Origin: Armatimonadota bacterium
GTDB taxonomy: Bacteria; Armatimonadota; JAAZEB01
Reading direction: 5' to 3'
Assembly (NCBI GenBank): GCA_012841485.1
Contig: DUUU01000024.1
Coordinates: 1 to 20,761 of the forward strand
DNA: 20,761 nucleotides
Positions 14,075 to 20,761 of this stretch are shown here, in pieces. The notes under the pieces were generated by a model. It searched no databases. It worked only from the letters and a program-made list of their open reading frames with translations, and was not told where the DNA came from. Both the position numbers and the translations under genes were made by a program. How positions within the stretch are numbered: the first letter of the stretch is position 1; each line of letters opens with the position of its first letter.

Positions 14075-14350
14075 ATGGGGGTTCTTTTTGTGCGCAAGCG
14101 AGAGGTATATACGCGAGAGATCACGACCTGCTACCTTCGCTCCCTCAAGCACACCCCGCATATCGCCGACCGGCTGAAATCAGCGCTCCCAGTGATCGTC
14201 AACGTCGCGGAGATGCCCGAGGAAGAGCGCACACAGGCGCTCGACTTCATCAGCGGCGTGGCCTACGCGATCGATGGGTCCTACGACCAGGTCGGTGACA
14301 ACACCTTCCTCTTCGTCCCCGGCAGCGTCATCCTCCTGGATGACGATTGA
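14075..14350 (+). CDS. sepF: Minimal SepF-like cell division protein
   Basis: This 91-residue protein is essentially only the SepF core domain (DUF552), which binds the C-terminus of FtsZ and helps anchor or bundle it at the division site. Segments REITTCYLRSLKHTPHIADRL, PVIVNVAEMPEEERTQALDFISG and GDNTFLFVPGSVIL are typical. Usual SepF proteins have about 140-200 residues, with an N-terminal membrane-binding amphipathic helix and a linker. Here only about 12 residues (MGVLFVRKREVY) precede the core, so membrane anchoring is uncertain. The ATG at 14075 has GTGAGG eight bases upstream; an earlier start at 14021 would add sequence without family similarity. It follows trxB by 180 bases with no obvious promoter. 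Confidence 0.8.
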   Translation: MGVLFVRKREVYTREITTCYLRSLKHTPHIADRLKSALPVIVNVAEMPEEERTQALDFISGVAYAIDGSYDQVGDNTFLFVPGSVILLDDD

Positions 14351-14391
14351 GGTCTCGCGCGCCACTCCACCGCAGCCAGCGACCGCGGCCA

Positions 14392-14886
14392 TCACTCTGG
14401 GGAGCGATTGGGCAGGTGTGGAGCATCCGTAGAGGGAGGACTCCAGAGCGCGGCGCCCGGATTGCTGTTGGCCCCTGGGAAGCGATAGGCCAGACCGTTG
14501 TCGGTTGGCGTCACCTCGATGTGGCCCTTGTCTGCCAGGCCATCGAGGTAGCGCTTCACCTCATCGTAGGAGAGACTCGTGTGCGCGGCGATCTCCAGGG
14601 CGGTCACCACGCCCCCTTGCCGCATCGCGTAGCTCAGCACCTCGCGCTCGATAGCCTCCCAGGCTTCCCGCCGGTGAGCCTTCAGCACCTGAGTGACCCA
14701 GTGTATGCCCAGAGCAAACGGAAGCAAGCCGAAGAGGAGCATCATGACGAGGTCGCCGAGGGTGGCCCCCTCCTTGCCAAAGGAGAGCGCCGTCCCCCCA
14801 ATGATACCGGCTCCGAAGAACGCGAGTACTCCGCCACAGCCAACGCTGGCTGCGCGCGCAAACGGCATTCCCTGCTTCCCGGGCAT
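14392..14886 (-). CDS. Two-helix membrane protein with a C-terminal winged-helix domain
   Basis: I do not recognise a named family. The 164-residue protein has two hydrophobic segments (about residues 13-36 and 43-68), followed by a soluble part (about 76-137) that reads like a winged helix-turn-helix: EREVLSYAMRQGGVVTALEIA, SLSYDEVKRYLDGLADKGHIEV, then a short wing ending LAYRF. The last 25 residues are low-complexity. By topology the helix-turn-helix should face the cytoplasm, which would make it a membrane-tethered DNA-binding or protein-binding module. The ATG at 14886 is preceded by GAGGG and AAGGG. It is convergent with sepF (41 bases apart). The 254 bases upstream show no clear promoter. 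Confidence 0.65.
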   Translation of the reverse strand: MPGKQGMPFARAASVGCGGVLAFFGAGIIGGTALSFGKEGATLGDLVMMLLFGLLPFALGIHWVTQVLKAHRREAWEAIEREVLSYAMRQGGVVTALEIAAHTSLSYDEVKRYLDGLADKGHIEVTPTDNGLAYRFPGANSNPGAALWSPPSTDAPHLPNRSPE

Positions 14887-15117
14887 CCCTCGATCCCTTC
14901 ACAAGCGTCTCAGACCCACGCTGCCCCGTGGTGTCTATCGGCACTCTGCCAGAGCGGGTTGAGGCAGCCATGCCAGCGGTCAGAAGCGCCTCTCGCGCCC
15001 TGACCGTTGTACAGATTCACGGCTGGTCACGCCTTCCCCTTCTCTGGGAAAGCGGGAATGCCCCCCTGCCCGACTGTCCACAAGGAACGAAGCGTCTTCC
15101 TGTCGGGGGCCCCCTCA

Positions 15118-15137
15118 CGCTCCGCCATCACGGAGCG
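15118..15137 (-). terminator. Hairpin just after the ROK kinase gene
   Basis: CGCTCCG/CGGAGCG (7 bp, 6-base loop) starts a few bases after the stop codon of the minus-strand ROK gene. A perfect GGGGGCCCCC palindrome (15105-15114) follows. Neither has a T run, so termination is only suggested by position. Confidence 0.35.
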
Positions 15138-15140
15138 ATC

Positions 15141-16130
15141 TCATCCGCAGGGGAGCATACCGGCAGCTTCCAAGGCGAGGGCCACCGCACCGCGCACGCC
15201 GGCATCGTAGCCATTCTTGGCCGGCAGGATGCGAGCCGCTCGATAGGGGTGTTCCATGCAGTAATCGCGCACGCGCTCGCGCAGCGGCGTGAAGAGAGGC
15301 GCGCCCACTTCCGGCACGCCTCCCCCAAGAATCACTGCCTGAGGATTGAGCAGGTTCAGCAAATTTCCCACGGCGAGGGCGAGATACTCGACCGTGTCGT
15401 CTACCACCTTCCGGCCTCCGGGGTCTCCCTCGGCAGCGGCACGGAAGGCAATCTTGCTGGCAATGGCTTGAGGATCGCCGCCCGCCAGGTCGCGCATCCG
15501 GCGGCCAAGCTCCGGGTCCGCCTCGGCCAGCTCGCGCGCGCGCCGGCCAATCGCCGTGCCGGAGCAGAGCGCCTCCAGGCAGCCGCGATGACCACAGGTA
15601 CACTCTGGCCCCCCGGGAAGCACGATGGTATGGCCCACCTCCCCCGCCGACGTGCTCGCACCTCGGTAGAGCCTCCCTCCAAAGACGAGACCGCCGCCGA
15701 TCCCGGTGCCGATGTTGATGTAGACCATGTCGCGCAGGCCGCGGCCCGCCCCGAAGACGAGCTCGCCCAGCGTGGCGGCGTTGGCATCGTTATCTACGGT
15801 GACCGGCACCCCGAAGCGCTCCTCCAGTAGCCGCTTCAGGGGAACTCCCTCCCACCCCGACACCTGGTGCGAGAGCCGGACCACGCCAGTGGGCATCTCC
15901 ACGGGCCCGCCAAAGCCCACCCCAAGCGCGGCGAGCCCCGCATCGCGCGCCGGGCGGTGGTCCAGCAGAGTATCTGCGGCCTCGATCACCGAGGCGAGGA
16001 TCCCCTGCGCCCCGCGCGAGGGATCGGTTTGCCGGCGTTCAACCGCCAGTAGCTCGCCGCGCGCGTCTGCCAGCGCGACCGTCTGGTTGGTGTTGCCGAT
16101 GTCAATCCCGAGGTAGCGCGTCTCCATCAT
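15141..16130 (-). CDS. ROK-family sugar kinase (glucokinase-like)
   Basis: This 329-residue protein is a ROK kinase, phosphorylating glucose or a related sugar with ATP. It has the phosphate-binding loop GIDIGNTN (8-15), the catalytic aspartate D115 in DNDANA, the ATP-binding NIGTGIGGG (139-147), ExGH (164-167) and the ROK zinc site H167, C177, C179 and C184 in CTCGHRGCLE. There is no N-terminal DNA-binding domain, so it is a kinase rather than a ROK repressor. The exact sugar is not predictable. Its ATG directly follows the nrfA TAG with no base between; a second ATG is at 16127. It is therefore likely translated from the nrfHA mRNA. Confidence 0.88.
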   Translation of the reverse strand: MMETRYLGIDIGNTNQTVALADARGELLAVERRQTDPSRGAQGILASVIEAADTLLDHRPARDAGLAALGVGFGGPVEMPTGVVRLSHQVSGWEGVPLKRLLEERFGVPVTVDNDANAATLGELVFGAGRGLRDMVYINIGTGIGGGLVFGGRLYRGASTSAGEVGHTIVLPGGPECTCGHRGCLEALCSGTAIGRRARELAEADPELGRRMRDLAGGDPQAIASKIAFRAAAEGDPGGRKVVDDTVEYLALAVGNLLNLLNPQAVILGGGVPEVGAPLFTPLRERVRDYCMEHPYRAARILPAKNGYDAGVRGAVALALEAAGMLPCG

Positions 16131-17414
16131 CTACATCCCAGTGCGCGCGCGTAGGACGGTGATCTCCGCCTGGCGCGCGAAATCGATCGCCTCTCCCAGC
16201 AGGCGCGCGGCCTCTTGCGGGCTGTGGAAGCCCATGCTGTTTTCCGAGGAGACGAAGTCCCAGCGGAACTGGGCCCGCCGGTGCAGCGCGCGCGCATCCT
16301 CAAGCGCCTTTTCGGGCGCGCCCGCCTCCTTCGCCCGGGCGATGGCGCGCGTCGCGGCGATGATCGCCACCTCCGAGCGGTCCATGAGCTCCCGGGTGCG
16401 CCTCTGAATGGCTACCACCCGCTCCTTCATCTCCTCTTCAGTCTGCCGATGGCAGGTTTGACAGGCGTGCGCCACGTTGACGAGCGGGCTTCGCACCCAG
16501 TGGTCGGAGATCTTCTGGGACCCGATGCGCCGGAACGGCATGTGGCAATCGGCGCAGGCAACGCCGCTGCGCGCATGGATGCCCGTGCTCCACATCTCGA
16601 AATCGGGATGTTGCGCCTTGATCATCCTCGCCCCGCTCACCGGATGCTCCCAATCCGCGAAGTCAATGGCGTCGTAGTGCTGCTCCATGTCATCCAGGCG
16701 CAGGCCGTTCTCCCAGGGGAAATGGAGAGTCGGCTTTTCCTTCGTCTCGAAGTAGTACTCCACGTGGCACTGAGCGCAGACGTAGGTGCGCATCTCCTGC
16801 CGGGTCGCCTTCGTCAGGTCGATGTTGCGCCTCTTCATCGCGGCCAGGAACGCCGGGTTAGCCGGGCGCAGCTCCATGTTCTTCGGATCGTGGCAATTGA
16901 GGCAGCTGATGGGATGATTTACCTGTTTCTGCAGCTCGCGCATCGGAGTCAGGTAAAACTGATCCGGGCCGATCTCGTGCCATAGCCGCACGTTATCGCT
17001 GCTCTTGCAGCTCATGCAGGTGCCCGGCTTCTCGTCACCCAGGCGCTTCGTGCCAATGACATCCTCCAGCGCCCGTGCATGGCCGCGGCGCTCGCGATAC
17101 TCGAGACTGAAGGGATAGCCGGCATACAGCTCCTTCAGCCGTGGGTTAAGCGCCAGCTTGTCGCGATGCGCGCCGCCGCCGAACTCGGTCGCGCCGTACG
17201 CCTCGGCGGTGCGCTTCCAGCCATCATACTGGTCAGGGAAGTTGTGGCCCCACACCTCCGGGTCGGTCTCTAAGTCGGCGATTGGCACGACATGCGCGAA
17301 GCGGTCGCGCGCTTCTTGCTTGCGCTGGATGATGTTGAGGAGGAGCCCCACGACGGCAATCGTCAGAAGCGTGGTGACGACGAAGAGGGAAACATGGATC
17401 CGGTTCTCTTTCAC
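16131..17414 (-). CDS. nrfA: Cytochrome c nitrite reductase, catalytic subunit NrfA
   Basis: From the GTG at 17414 this is a 427-residue pentahaem enzyme that reduces nitrite to ammonia with six electrons on the outer face of the cytoplasmic membrane. Haem motifs occur in the expected order: the catalytic CMSCK with lysine ligand (133-137), CLNCH (171-175), CAQCH (213-217), CADCH (287-291) and CQTCH (318-322). Active-site residues are visible: Arg in YRERRGHA (about 109-110), Tyr220 in CHVEYYF, and His280 in GIHARSG. The N-terminus has a membrane helix (about 6-28). The start is chosen because GAGAGG lies six bases upstream, ten bases after the nrfH stop; an earlier GTG at 17462 would overlap nrfH. 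It forms a complex with NrfH. Confidence 0.95.
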   Translation of the reverse strand: MKENRIHVSLFVVTTLLTIAVVGLLLNIIQRKQEARDRFAHVVPIADLETDPEVWGHNFPDQYDGWKRTAEAYGATEFGGGAHRDKLALNPRLKELYAGYPFSLEYRERRGHARALEDVIGTKRLGDEKPGTCMSCKSSDNVRLWHEIGPDQFYLTPMRELQKQVNHPISCLNCHDPKNMELRPANPAFLAAMKRRNIDLTKATRQEMRTYVCAQCHVEYYFETKEKPTLHFPWENGLRLDDMEQHYDAIDFADWEHPVSGARMIKAQHPDFEMWSTGIHARSGVACADCHMPFRRIGSQKISDHWVRSPLVNVAHACQTCHRQTEEEMKERVVAIQRRTRELMDRSEVAIIAATRAIARAKEAGAPEKALEDARALHRRAQFRWDFVSSENSMGFHSPQEAARLLGEAIDFARQAEITVLRARTGM

Positions 17415-17424
17415 GGGCGACCTC

Positions 17425-17850
17425 TCAATCCTGGTGGCCGACACGGGGATGGCAGGAGACACAACGGAGCGAGCCGTCGTGCCCCTGGATACTCCTGACG
17501 AGACGCTCGTGGCAGTATACGCAGCTATGCTCGGCCACCCGCCGGTTGCTTTCGGTGATGCGAATCGGCTCGTGGAAGTTCCCCAGGGTGAAGTAGGCGC
17601 TATGCCGCATCCCGTTGGTGGCCTTCACCCAGTACTTGGGTACAAGCGCGTGGGGCGTATGGCAGTCGTTGCAAACCGCGACGGTATGGTGGCTGGAGCT
17701 CTGCCAGGCATCATACTGGTCGCGCATCACGTGACAGTTCACGCACGTCCGGGGGTCGTTCAGGAGGTAAGAATAGCCCTTCGCGTAAACGAAGGTAAAG
17801 CTGCCGAGCCCGACCAGGACTCCCAGTGAGATCGCATTCCATTGCTTCAT
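17425..17850 (-). CDS. nrfH: Cytochrome c nitrite reductase, quinol-oxidising subunit NrfH
   Basis: This 141-residue tetrahaem cytochrome belongs to the NapC/NrfH family and passes electrons from menaquinol to NrfA. It has one N-terminal membrane helix (about residues 5-24) and four haem sites: CVNCH (36-40), followed by Met42 as in the unusual haem 1 of NrfH, CNDCH (60-64), CVYCH (110-114) and CVSCH (130-134). Length and motif spacing are normal. The ATG at 17850 has GGGATGG upstream. The order nrfH-nrfA is the usual two-gene arrangement of non-enteric bacteria, and no assembly genes (nrfEFG, ccs) are in the window. Confidence 0.93.
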   Translation of the reverse strand: MKQWNAISLGVLVGLGSFTFVYAKGYSYLLNDPRTCVNCHVMRDQYDAWQSSSHHTVAVCNDCHTPHALVPKYWVKATNGMRHSAYFTLGNFHEPIRITESNRRVAEHSCVYCHERLVRSIQGHDGSLRCVSCHPRVGHQD

Positions 17851-17900
17851 CCATCAACCATCCCATCATGGGGGTACCCATCGAGCGGGGTATTTGTTTA

Positions 17901-17936
17901 CGTTCGCCGAACGGGCGCTCGGTTCCTCTTGGGAAC
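17901..17936. promoter_or_regulatory. Paired dyads upstream of nrfH (possible operator)
   Basis: Two short inverted repeats, CGTTC-GCC-GAACG (17901-17913) and GTTCC-TCTTG-GGAAC (17922-17936), have centres 22 bases apart, about two helical turns, in the nrfH-recG divergent region. I find no FNR-type TTGAT-N4-ATCAA site and no convincing sigma-70 promoter for nrfH. Confidence 0.35.
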
Positions 17937-18067
17937 AATAGCACAGATGAAGGGGCCGGAAACGGAGGGCGAGATGCGGGCAGCGCGGGCTGTGCGTTCC
18001 TGCCACGGGTCGATAACAGGCCACGCGCGTGGCCACCGCCCGGTCGGTTCCACGACGGATCCTCAGC

Positions 18068-18096
18068 TTGACTTGCTCGCGGGCATTCAGTAGAAT
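18068..18096 (+). promoter_or_regulatory. Promoter of recG
   Basis: TTGACT (18068-18073), a 17-base spacer and TAGAAT (18091-18096) form a good sigma-70 promoter. The predicted start (about 18103) falls on the recG ATG at 18104, so the mRNA may be leaderless. Confidence 0.7.
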
Positions 18097-18103
18097 CAGC
18101 GTG

Positions 18104-20218
18104 ATGAGCAGCCAAACCCCAGCCGATAGAGAGGGCATCGGGAAGAGAACCAGTCCCCTCGACACCCCCATTCAATACGTGAAGGGCGTTGGTCCCCAGG
18201 GCGCCCTTCTCCTGGGCAAGCTCGACATCCAGACGGCCGGCGACCTCATCCTCCACTTCCCCATGCGCTACGAGGACCGCAGGGAGCAGCGGAAAATCGC
18301 CGCGCTGCGCGACGGCGAAAAGGTGACGGTATGCGGGCGGCTGATCGGGTGCGAGGCCACGCGCACGAAGAATGGGCGCTTTCTGCTCAAGGCGTTCATC
18401 GAGGATGGCACCGGCACCCTGGAGCTCGTCTTCTTCAACCAGTGGTTCCTCAAGAAGACCTTCGCGAAGTTGCACGGGCGCTGGATCAACGTCTATGGCA
18501 CCGTGGAGGTCTCTCCCTGGGGCGTGCGGATGGCCAGCCCCGAGTGGGGCGAAATGGATGAGGACGACCCGGCGGGGGGCGCGCGGATCACCCCGGTCTA
18601 CCCGCTCACCGAGGGGCTCTACCAGAAGCGGTTGCGAGACATTATCAAGAATGCGCTGGCGCTCTGTCTGGACCATCTCCCCGAGCTCCTGCCTGCCGAT
18701 CTGCGCGCGCGCCACCACCTGATCGGCATCCGCGAGGCGATGTGGAACATCCACCACCCCGAGGACTCAGGCAAGCTAGACCTGGCGCGCCGCCGGCTTG
18801 TCTTCGAGGAGTTTCTCTTCTTGCAGCTCGCCCTGGCGATGCGGAAGCACGCCCTCCAGGACGAGAAGCCGGGCATCACCTTCCCGCTCGATCCGGGCTT
18901 CATGGAGCGATTCGAGAGCGCCCTCCCCTTCCAGTTGACCGCGGCCCAGCGGCGCGTGATCGAGGAGATCCGCGCCGACATGGGGTCGCCCCGCGCGATG
19001 AACCGCCTGCTGCAAGGCGACGTGGGCGCCGGGAAGACGGTGGTGGCGATGGCCGCCATTCTGACGGCGACGGATGGGGGCTATCAGGCGGCGCTGATGG
19101 CGCCTACGGAGATCCTGGCGGAGCAGCACTACCTCACCCTCTCCTCGATGCTGGAGCCGTTCGGTGTCGAGGTGCAGCTCCTGGTTGGGAGCGTGAAGCA
19201 GAAGGGAAAGCAGCTTGTCCGCGAGCGCCTGGCGGATGGCCGGTGTCAGCTGGTCGTCGGCACGCACGCGCTCATTCAAGAGAGCGTCACCTTCAAGCGC
19301 CTGGGCCTGGTGATCATCGACGAGCAGCACCGGTTCGGCGTGCTGCAGCGCCTGGAGCTGGTTCAGAAGGGCCTCAACCCGGACGTGTTGGTGATGAGCG
19401 CCACGCCGATCCCGCGCACCCTGGCGCTCACCGTGTATGGCGACCTGGATGTCTCGGTGATCGACGAGCTCCCGCCCGGACGCAAGCCGGTCCGCACCTT
19501 CTGGAAGCGGGAGAAGGAGCGACAGGCGGTCTACCGGGGCATCGACCGTTTGATCGCCCAGGGCCGGCAGGCCTACGTGGTCTGCCCTCTCGTTGAGGAG
19601 AACGAGCGCGCTTCCGCGATGGCGGCGGAGGAGCTGTACGGGCGCCTTCAGGGCGAGGTTTTCCCCAACCGCCGGGTAGGCCTCCTCCACGGCCAGATGG
19701 GAGCCTACGACAAGCAAGATGTGATGGAGCGGTTCCGCGCCGGCGAGATCGATATTTTGGTAGCCACCACCGTGATCGAGGTGGGCGTCGACGTGCCCAA
19801 CGCCACCGTGATGCTCGTGGAGAATGCCGACCGGTTCGGGCTCTCGACGCTCCACCAGCTCCGCGGGCGGATCCGGCGCAGCGACCAGGCCGCCTACTGC
19901 GTCCTCCTCTGCGATGCCTCGACCGAGGAGGCCAGGCGCCGGCTCCAGATCCTGGTGGAGAGCGACGACGGCTTCCGGATCGCCGACGAGGACCTCCGGA
20001 TGCGCGGCCCGGGCGAATTCTACGGCACCCGGCAGTCCGGCCTCCTGAAGCTGCGCCTGGCCGATGTGGTGACCGACGCCCGGCTCCTGGAGCTGGCCCG
20101 GCGCGAGGCGTTTTCGCTCGTCAAGGCCGATCCGGAGCTCTCCCACCCGGAGCACGCCCTCCTGCGCGAGGAGCTCCACCGCCGTTACCACCGCCTGCTG
20201 TGGGCGACGGTGAGCTAA
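18104..20218 (+). CDS. recG: ATP-dependent DNA helicase RecG
   Basis: This 704-residue helicase reverses stalled replication forks and processes branched DNA. The N-terminal wedge domain with an OB fold (about residues 20-150) has the typical PIQYVKGVGPQGA and DLILHFPMRYEDR. Helicase motifs follow: GDVGAGKT (305-312), DEQHRFG (406-412), SATPIPRTL (432-440), and VATTVIEVGVDVPNA. The length is close to the 693 residues of E. coli RecG. Motif VI reads QLRGRIRRS where the family has QLRGRVGRG, replacing two conserved glycines (codons at 19874 and 19880). The ATG at 18104 is chosen because similarity begins soon after it and the promoter is immediately upstream; a GTG at 18101 is adjacent. No Shine-Dalgarno is seen. 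Confidence 0.95.
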   Translation: MSSQTPADREGIGKRTSPLDTPIQYVKGVGPQGALLLGKLDIQTAGDLILHFPMRYEDRREQRKIAALRDGEKVTVCGRLIGCEATRTKNGRFLLKAFIEDGTGTLELVFFNQWFLKKTFAKLHGRWINVYGTVEVSPWGVRMASPEWGEMDEDDPAGGARITPVYPLTEGLYQKRLRDIIKNALALCLDHLPELLPADLRARHHLIGIREAMWNIHHPEDSGKLDLARRRLVFEEFLFLQLALAMRKHALQDEKPGITFPLDPGFMERFESALPFQLTAAQRRVIEEIRADMGSPRAMNRLLQGDVGAGKTVVAMAAILTATDGGYQAALMAPTEILAEQHYLTLSSMLEPFGVEVQLLVGSVKQKGKQLVRERLADGRCQLVVGTHALIQESVTFKRLGLVIIDEQHRFGVLQRLELVQKGLNPDVLVMSATPIPRTLALTVYGDLDVSVIDELPPGRKPVRTFWKREKERQAVYRGIDRLIAQGRQAYVVCPLVEENERASAMAAEELYGRLQGEVFPNRRVGLLHGQMGAYDKQDVMERFRAGEIDILVATTVIEVGVDVPNATVMLVENADRFGLSTLHQLRGRIRRSDQAAYCVLLCDASTEEARRRLQILVESDDGFRIADEDLRMRGPGEFYGTRQSGLLKLRLADVVTDARLLELARREAFSLVKADPELSHPEHALLREELHRRYHRLLWATVS

Positions 20219-20248
20219 GGCGTGGGATCGCCCGTTTGAGCTCGCGTC

Positions 20249-20278
20249 CCCGGCCATCCGGCGGCGAGGCAGGCCGGG
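20249..20278. other. Inverted repeat between converging recG and TPR genes
   Basis: CCCGGCC (20249-20255) pairs with GGCCGGG (20272-20278) across a 16-base loop. It sits in the 80-base gap between two stop codons, where a bidirectional terminator might be expected, but there is no T run. Confidence 0.3.
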
Positions 20279-20298
20279 CCACAGGGCTTAGTCCAACG

Positions 20299-20760
20299 CT
20301 ACGGGTAGATGAACTTGAACAGGCTTTCTGCGAGCTCGCGGTCTAGTTTCCTAAGGGTGCGGTACTCATCCAGAGCGGCGCCCCTGTTGCCGGACCTCAG
20401 ATGCGTCAGGCCCAGGCCAAAGTGCGCACTGGCATCATCCGGCTCTAGGCGGATGGCCTCTTTGAAGGCTTCCACCGCCTCGGCGTAGCGGTCCAGCATG
20501 CGATATGCCCCGCCCAGGCCGGAATGCGCACTGGCATTGTCCGGCTCCAGGCGGATGGCCTCTTTGTAGGCTTCCACCGCCTCGGCGTAGCGGTCCAGCC
20601 CGAAATATGCCCAGCCCAGGCCATAGTGCGCCAACGCGAAGTCCGGCTTCAGACGGATGGCCTCTTTGAAGGCTTCCACCGCCTCGGCGTCGCGGTCCAG
20701 CCCGAGATATGCCCAGCCCAGGTCCATGTGCGCACTGGCATTGTCCGGCTCCAGGCGGAT
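20299..20760 (-). CDS. TPR-repeat protein (5' partial)
   Basis: The frame is open to the window end, so this is the C-terminal 153 residues of a longer protein; the ATG at 20727 is inside a repeat and is not the start. Three complete 34-residue tetratricopeptide units follow a partial one, each reading like ASAHxGLGxAYxxLDRYAEAVEAFKEAIRLEPD, then a more diverged last unit with LRKLDRELAESLFKFIYP at the end. TPRs are helical scaffolds for protein-protein contacts; no other domain is visible, so its partner is unknown. Codons repeat almost exactly between units, showing recent duplication. It converges on recG. Confidence 0.85.
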   Translation of the reverse strand: MRLEPDNASAHMDLGWAYLGLDRDAEAVEAFKEAIRLKPDFALAHYGLGWAYFGLDRYAEAVEAYKEAIRLEPDNASAHSGLGGAYRMLDRYAEAVEAFKEAIRLEPDDASAHFGLGLTHLRSGNRGAALDEYRTLRKLDRELAESLFKFIYP

Positions 20761-20761
20761 G
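20450..20761. repeat. 102-bp tandem repeat within the TPR gene
   Basis: A conserved block beginning GGATGGCCTCTTTG starts at 20451, 20553 and 20655, and its first bases recur at 20757: exact 102-base periods, equal to one 34-residue TPR. The array continues beyond the window. Confidence 0.9.

Noticed and set aside
14928..15830. 300-codon plus-strand frame opposite the ROK gene
   Set aside because: The ROK motifs on the minus strand are complete; this frame is a shadow.
17711..18757. 348-codon minus-strand frame over the nrfH-recG divergent region
   Set aside because: It overlaps recG antisense and nrfH in another frame, with no recognisable protein signature.
18776..20257. Long open frame (493 codons) on the minus strand opposite recG
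   Set aside because: It is antisense to a clear recG, has biased composition and no recognisable domain; long antisense frames are common in GC-rich genes.

Overview
The window is a gene-dense, GC-rich bacterial chromosome segment holding 18 protein-coding genes, one tRNA and many short palindromic intergenic elements. An LptF/LptG-type permease implies an outer membrane with LPS. SepF, a RicT/PSP1 protein and a DUF3084 coiled-coil gene beside a YqgF-like nuclease gene point away from Proteobacteria, towards a diderm lineage of the Terrabacteria side (Armatimonadota or a relative). That placement is inference from gene content only; no rRNA or other decisive marker is present.

Bases 1-3360: the end of an LptF/LptG permease gene, a DUF3084 membrane coiled-coil gene, a YqgF/RuvX-like RNase H-fold gene, then tRNA-Ala(CGC) with its own consensus promoter and a terminator. 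Bases 3440-4510: a 170-bp element with inverted-repeat ends (MITE- or BIME-like) whose right end supplies the stop codon of a minus-strand OGG1-type 8-oxoguanine glycosylase. Bases 4600-6790: an ECF sigma factor, a zinc-finger transmembrane anti-sigma factor and an RseB/MucB-like exported protein with a cysteine cluster, in overlapping order. Upstream of them lie a housekeeping promoter and a candidate ECF-type autoregulatory promoter. Bases 6793-7290: about 500 gene-free bases packed with perfect hairpins.

Bases 7291-8130: a minus-strand MraZ protein fused to a STAS domain, outside any division cluster. Bases 8536-10143: convergent RicT/PSP1 and HD-domain nucleotidase genes, each with a very similar promoter. 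Bases 10439-12689: the ruvC-ruvA-ruvB Holliday-junction operon. Bases 12902-14350: thioredoxin reductase and a minimal SepF. Bases 14392-16130: a two-helix membrane protein with a winged-helix domain, then a ROK sugar kinase. Bases 16131-17850: nrfH-nrfA, the ammonia-forming cytochrome c nitrite reductase, reading directly into the ROK gene. Bases 18068-20218: recG, probably leaderless. Bases 20299-20760: the end of a TPR-repeat gene built from 102-bp tandem units.

DNA repair and recombination is the main functional theme (Ogg, RuvABC, RecG, YqgF-like). Envelope or redox stress is the second (ECF operon, TrxB, NrfHA). The most unusual items are the MraZ-STAS fusion, the RseB-like Cys-cluster protein with the dual-promoter arrangement in front of its operon, the hairpin-ended element at 3442-3611, and the intergenic hairpins with GAA triloops.
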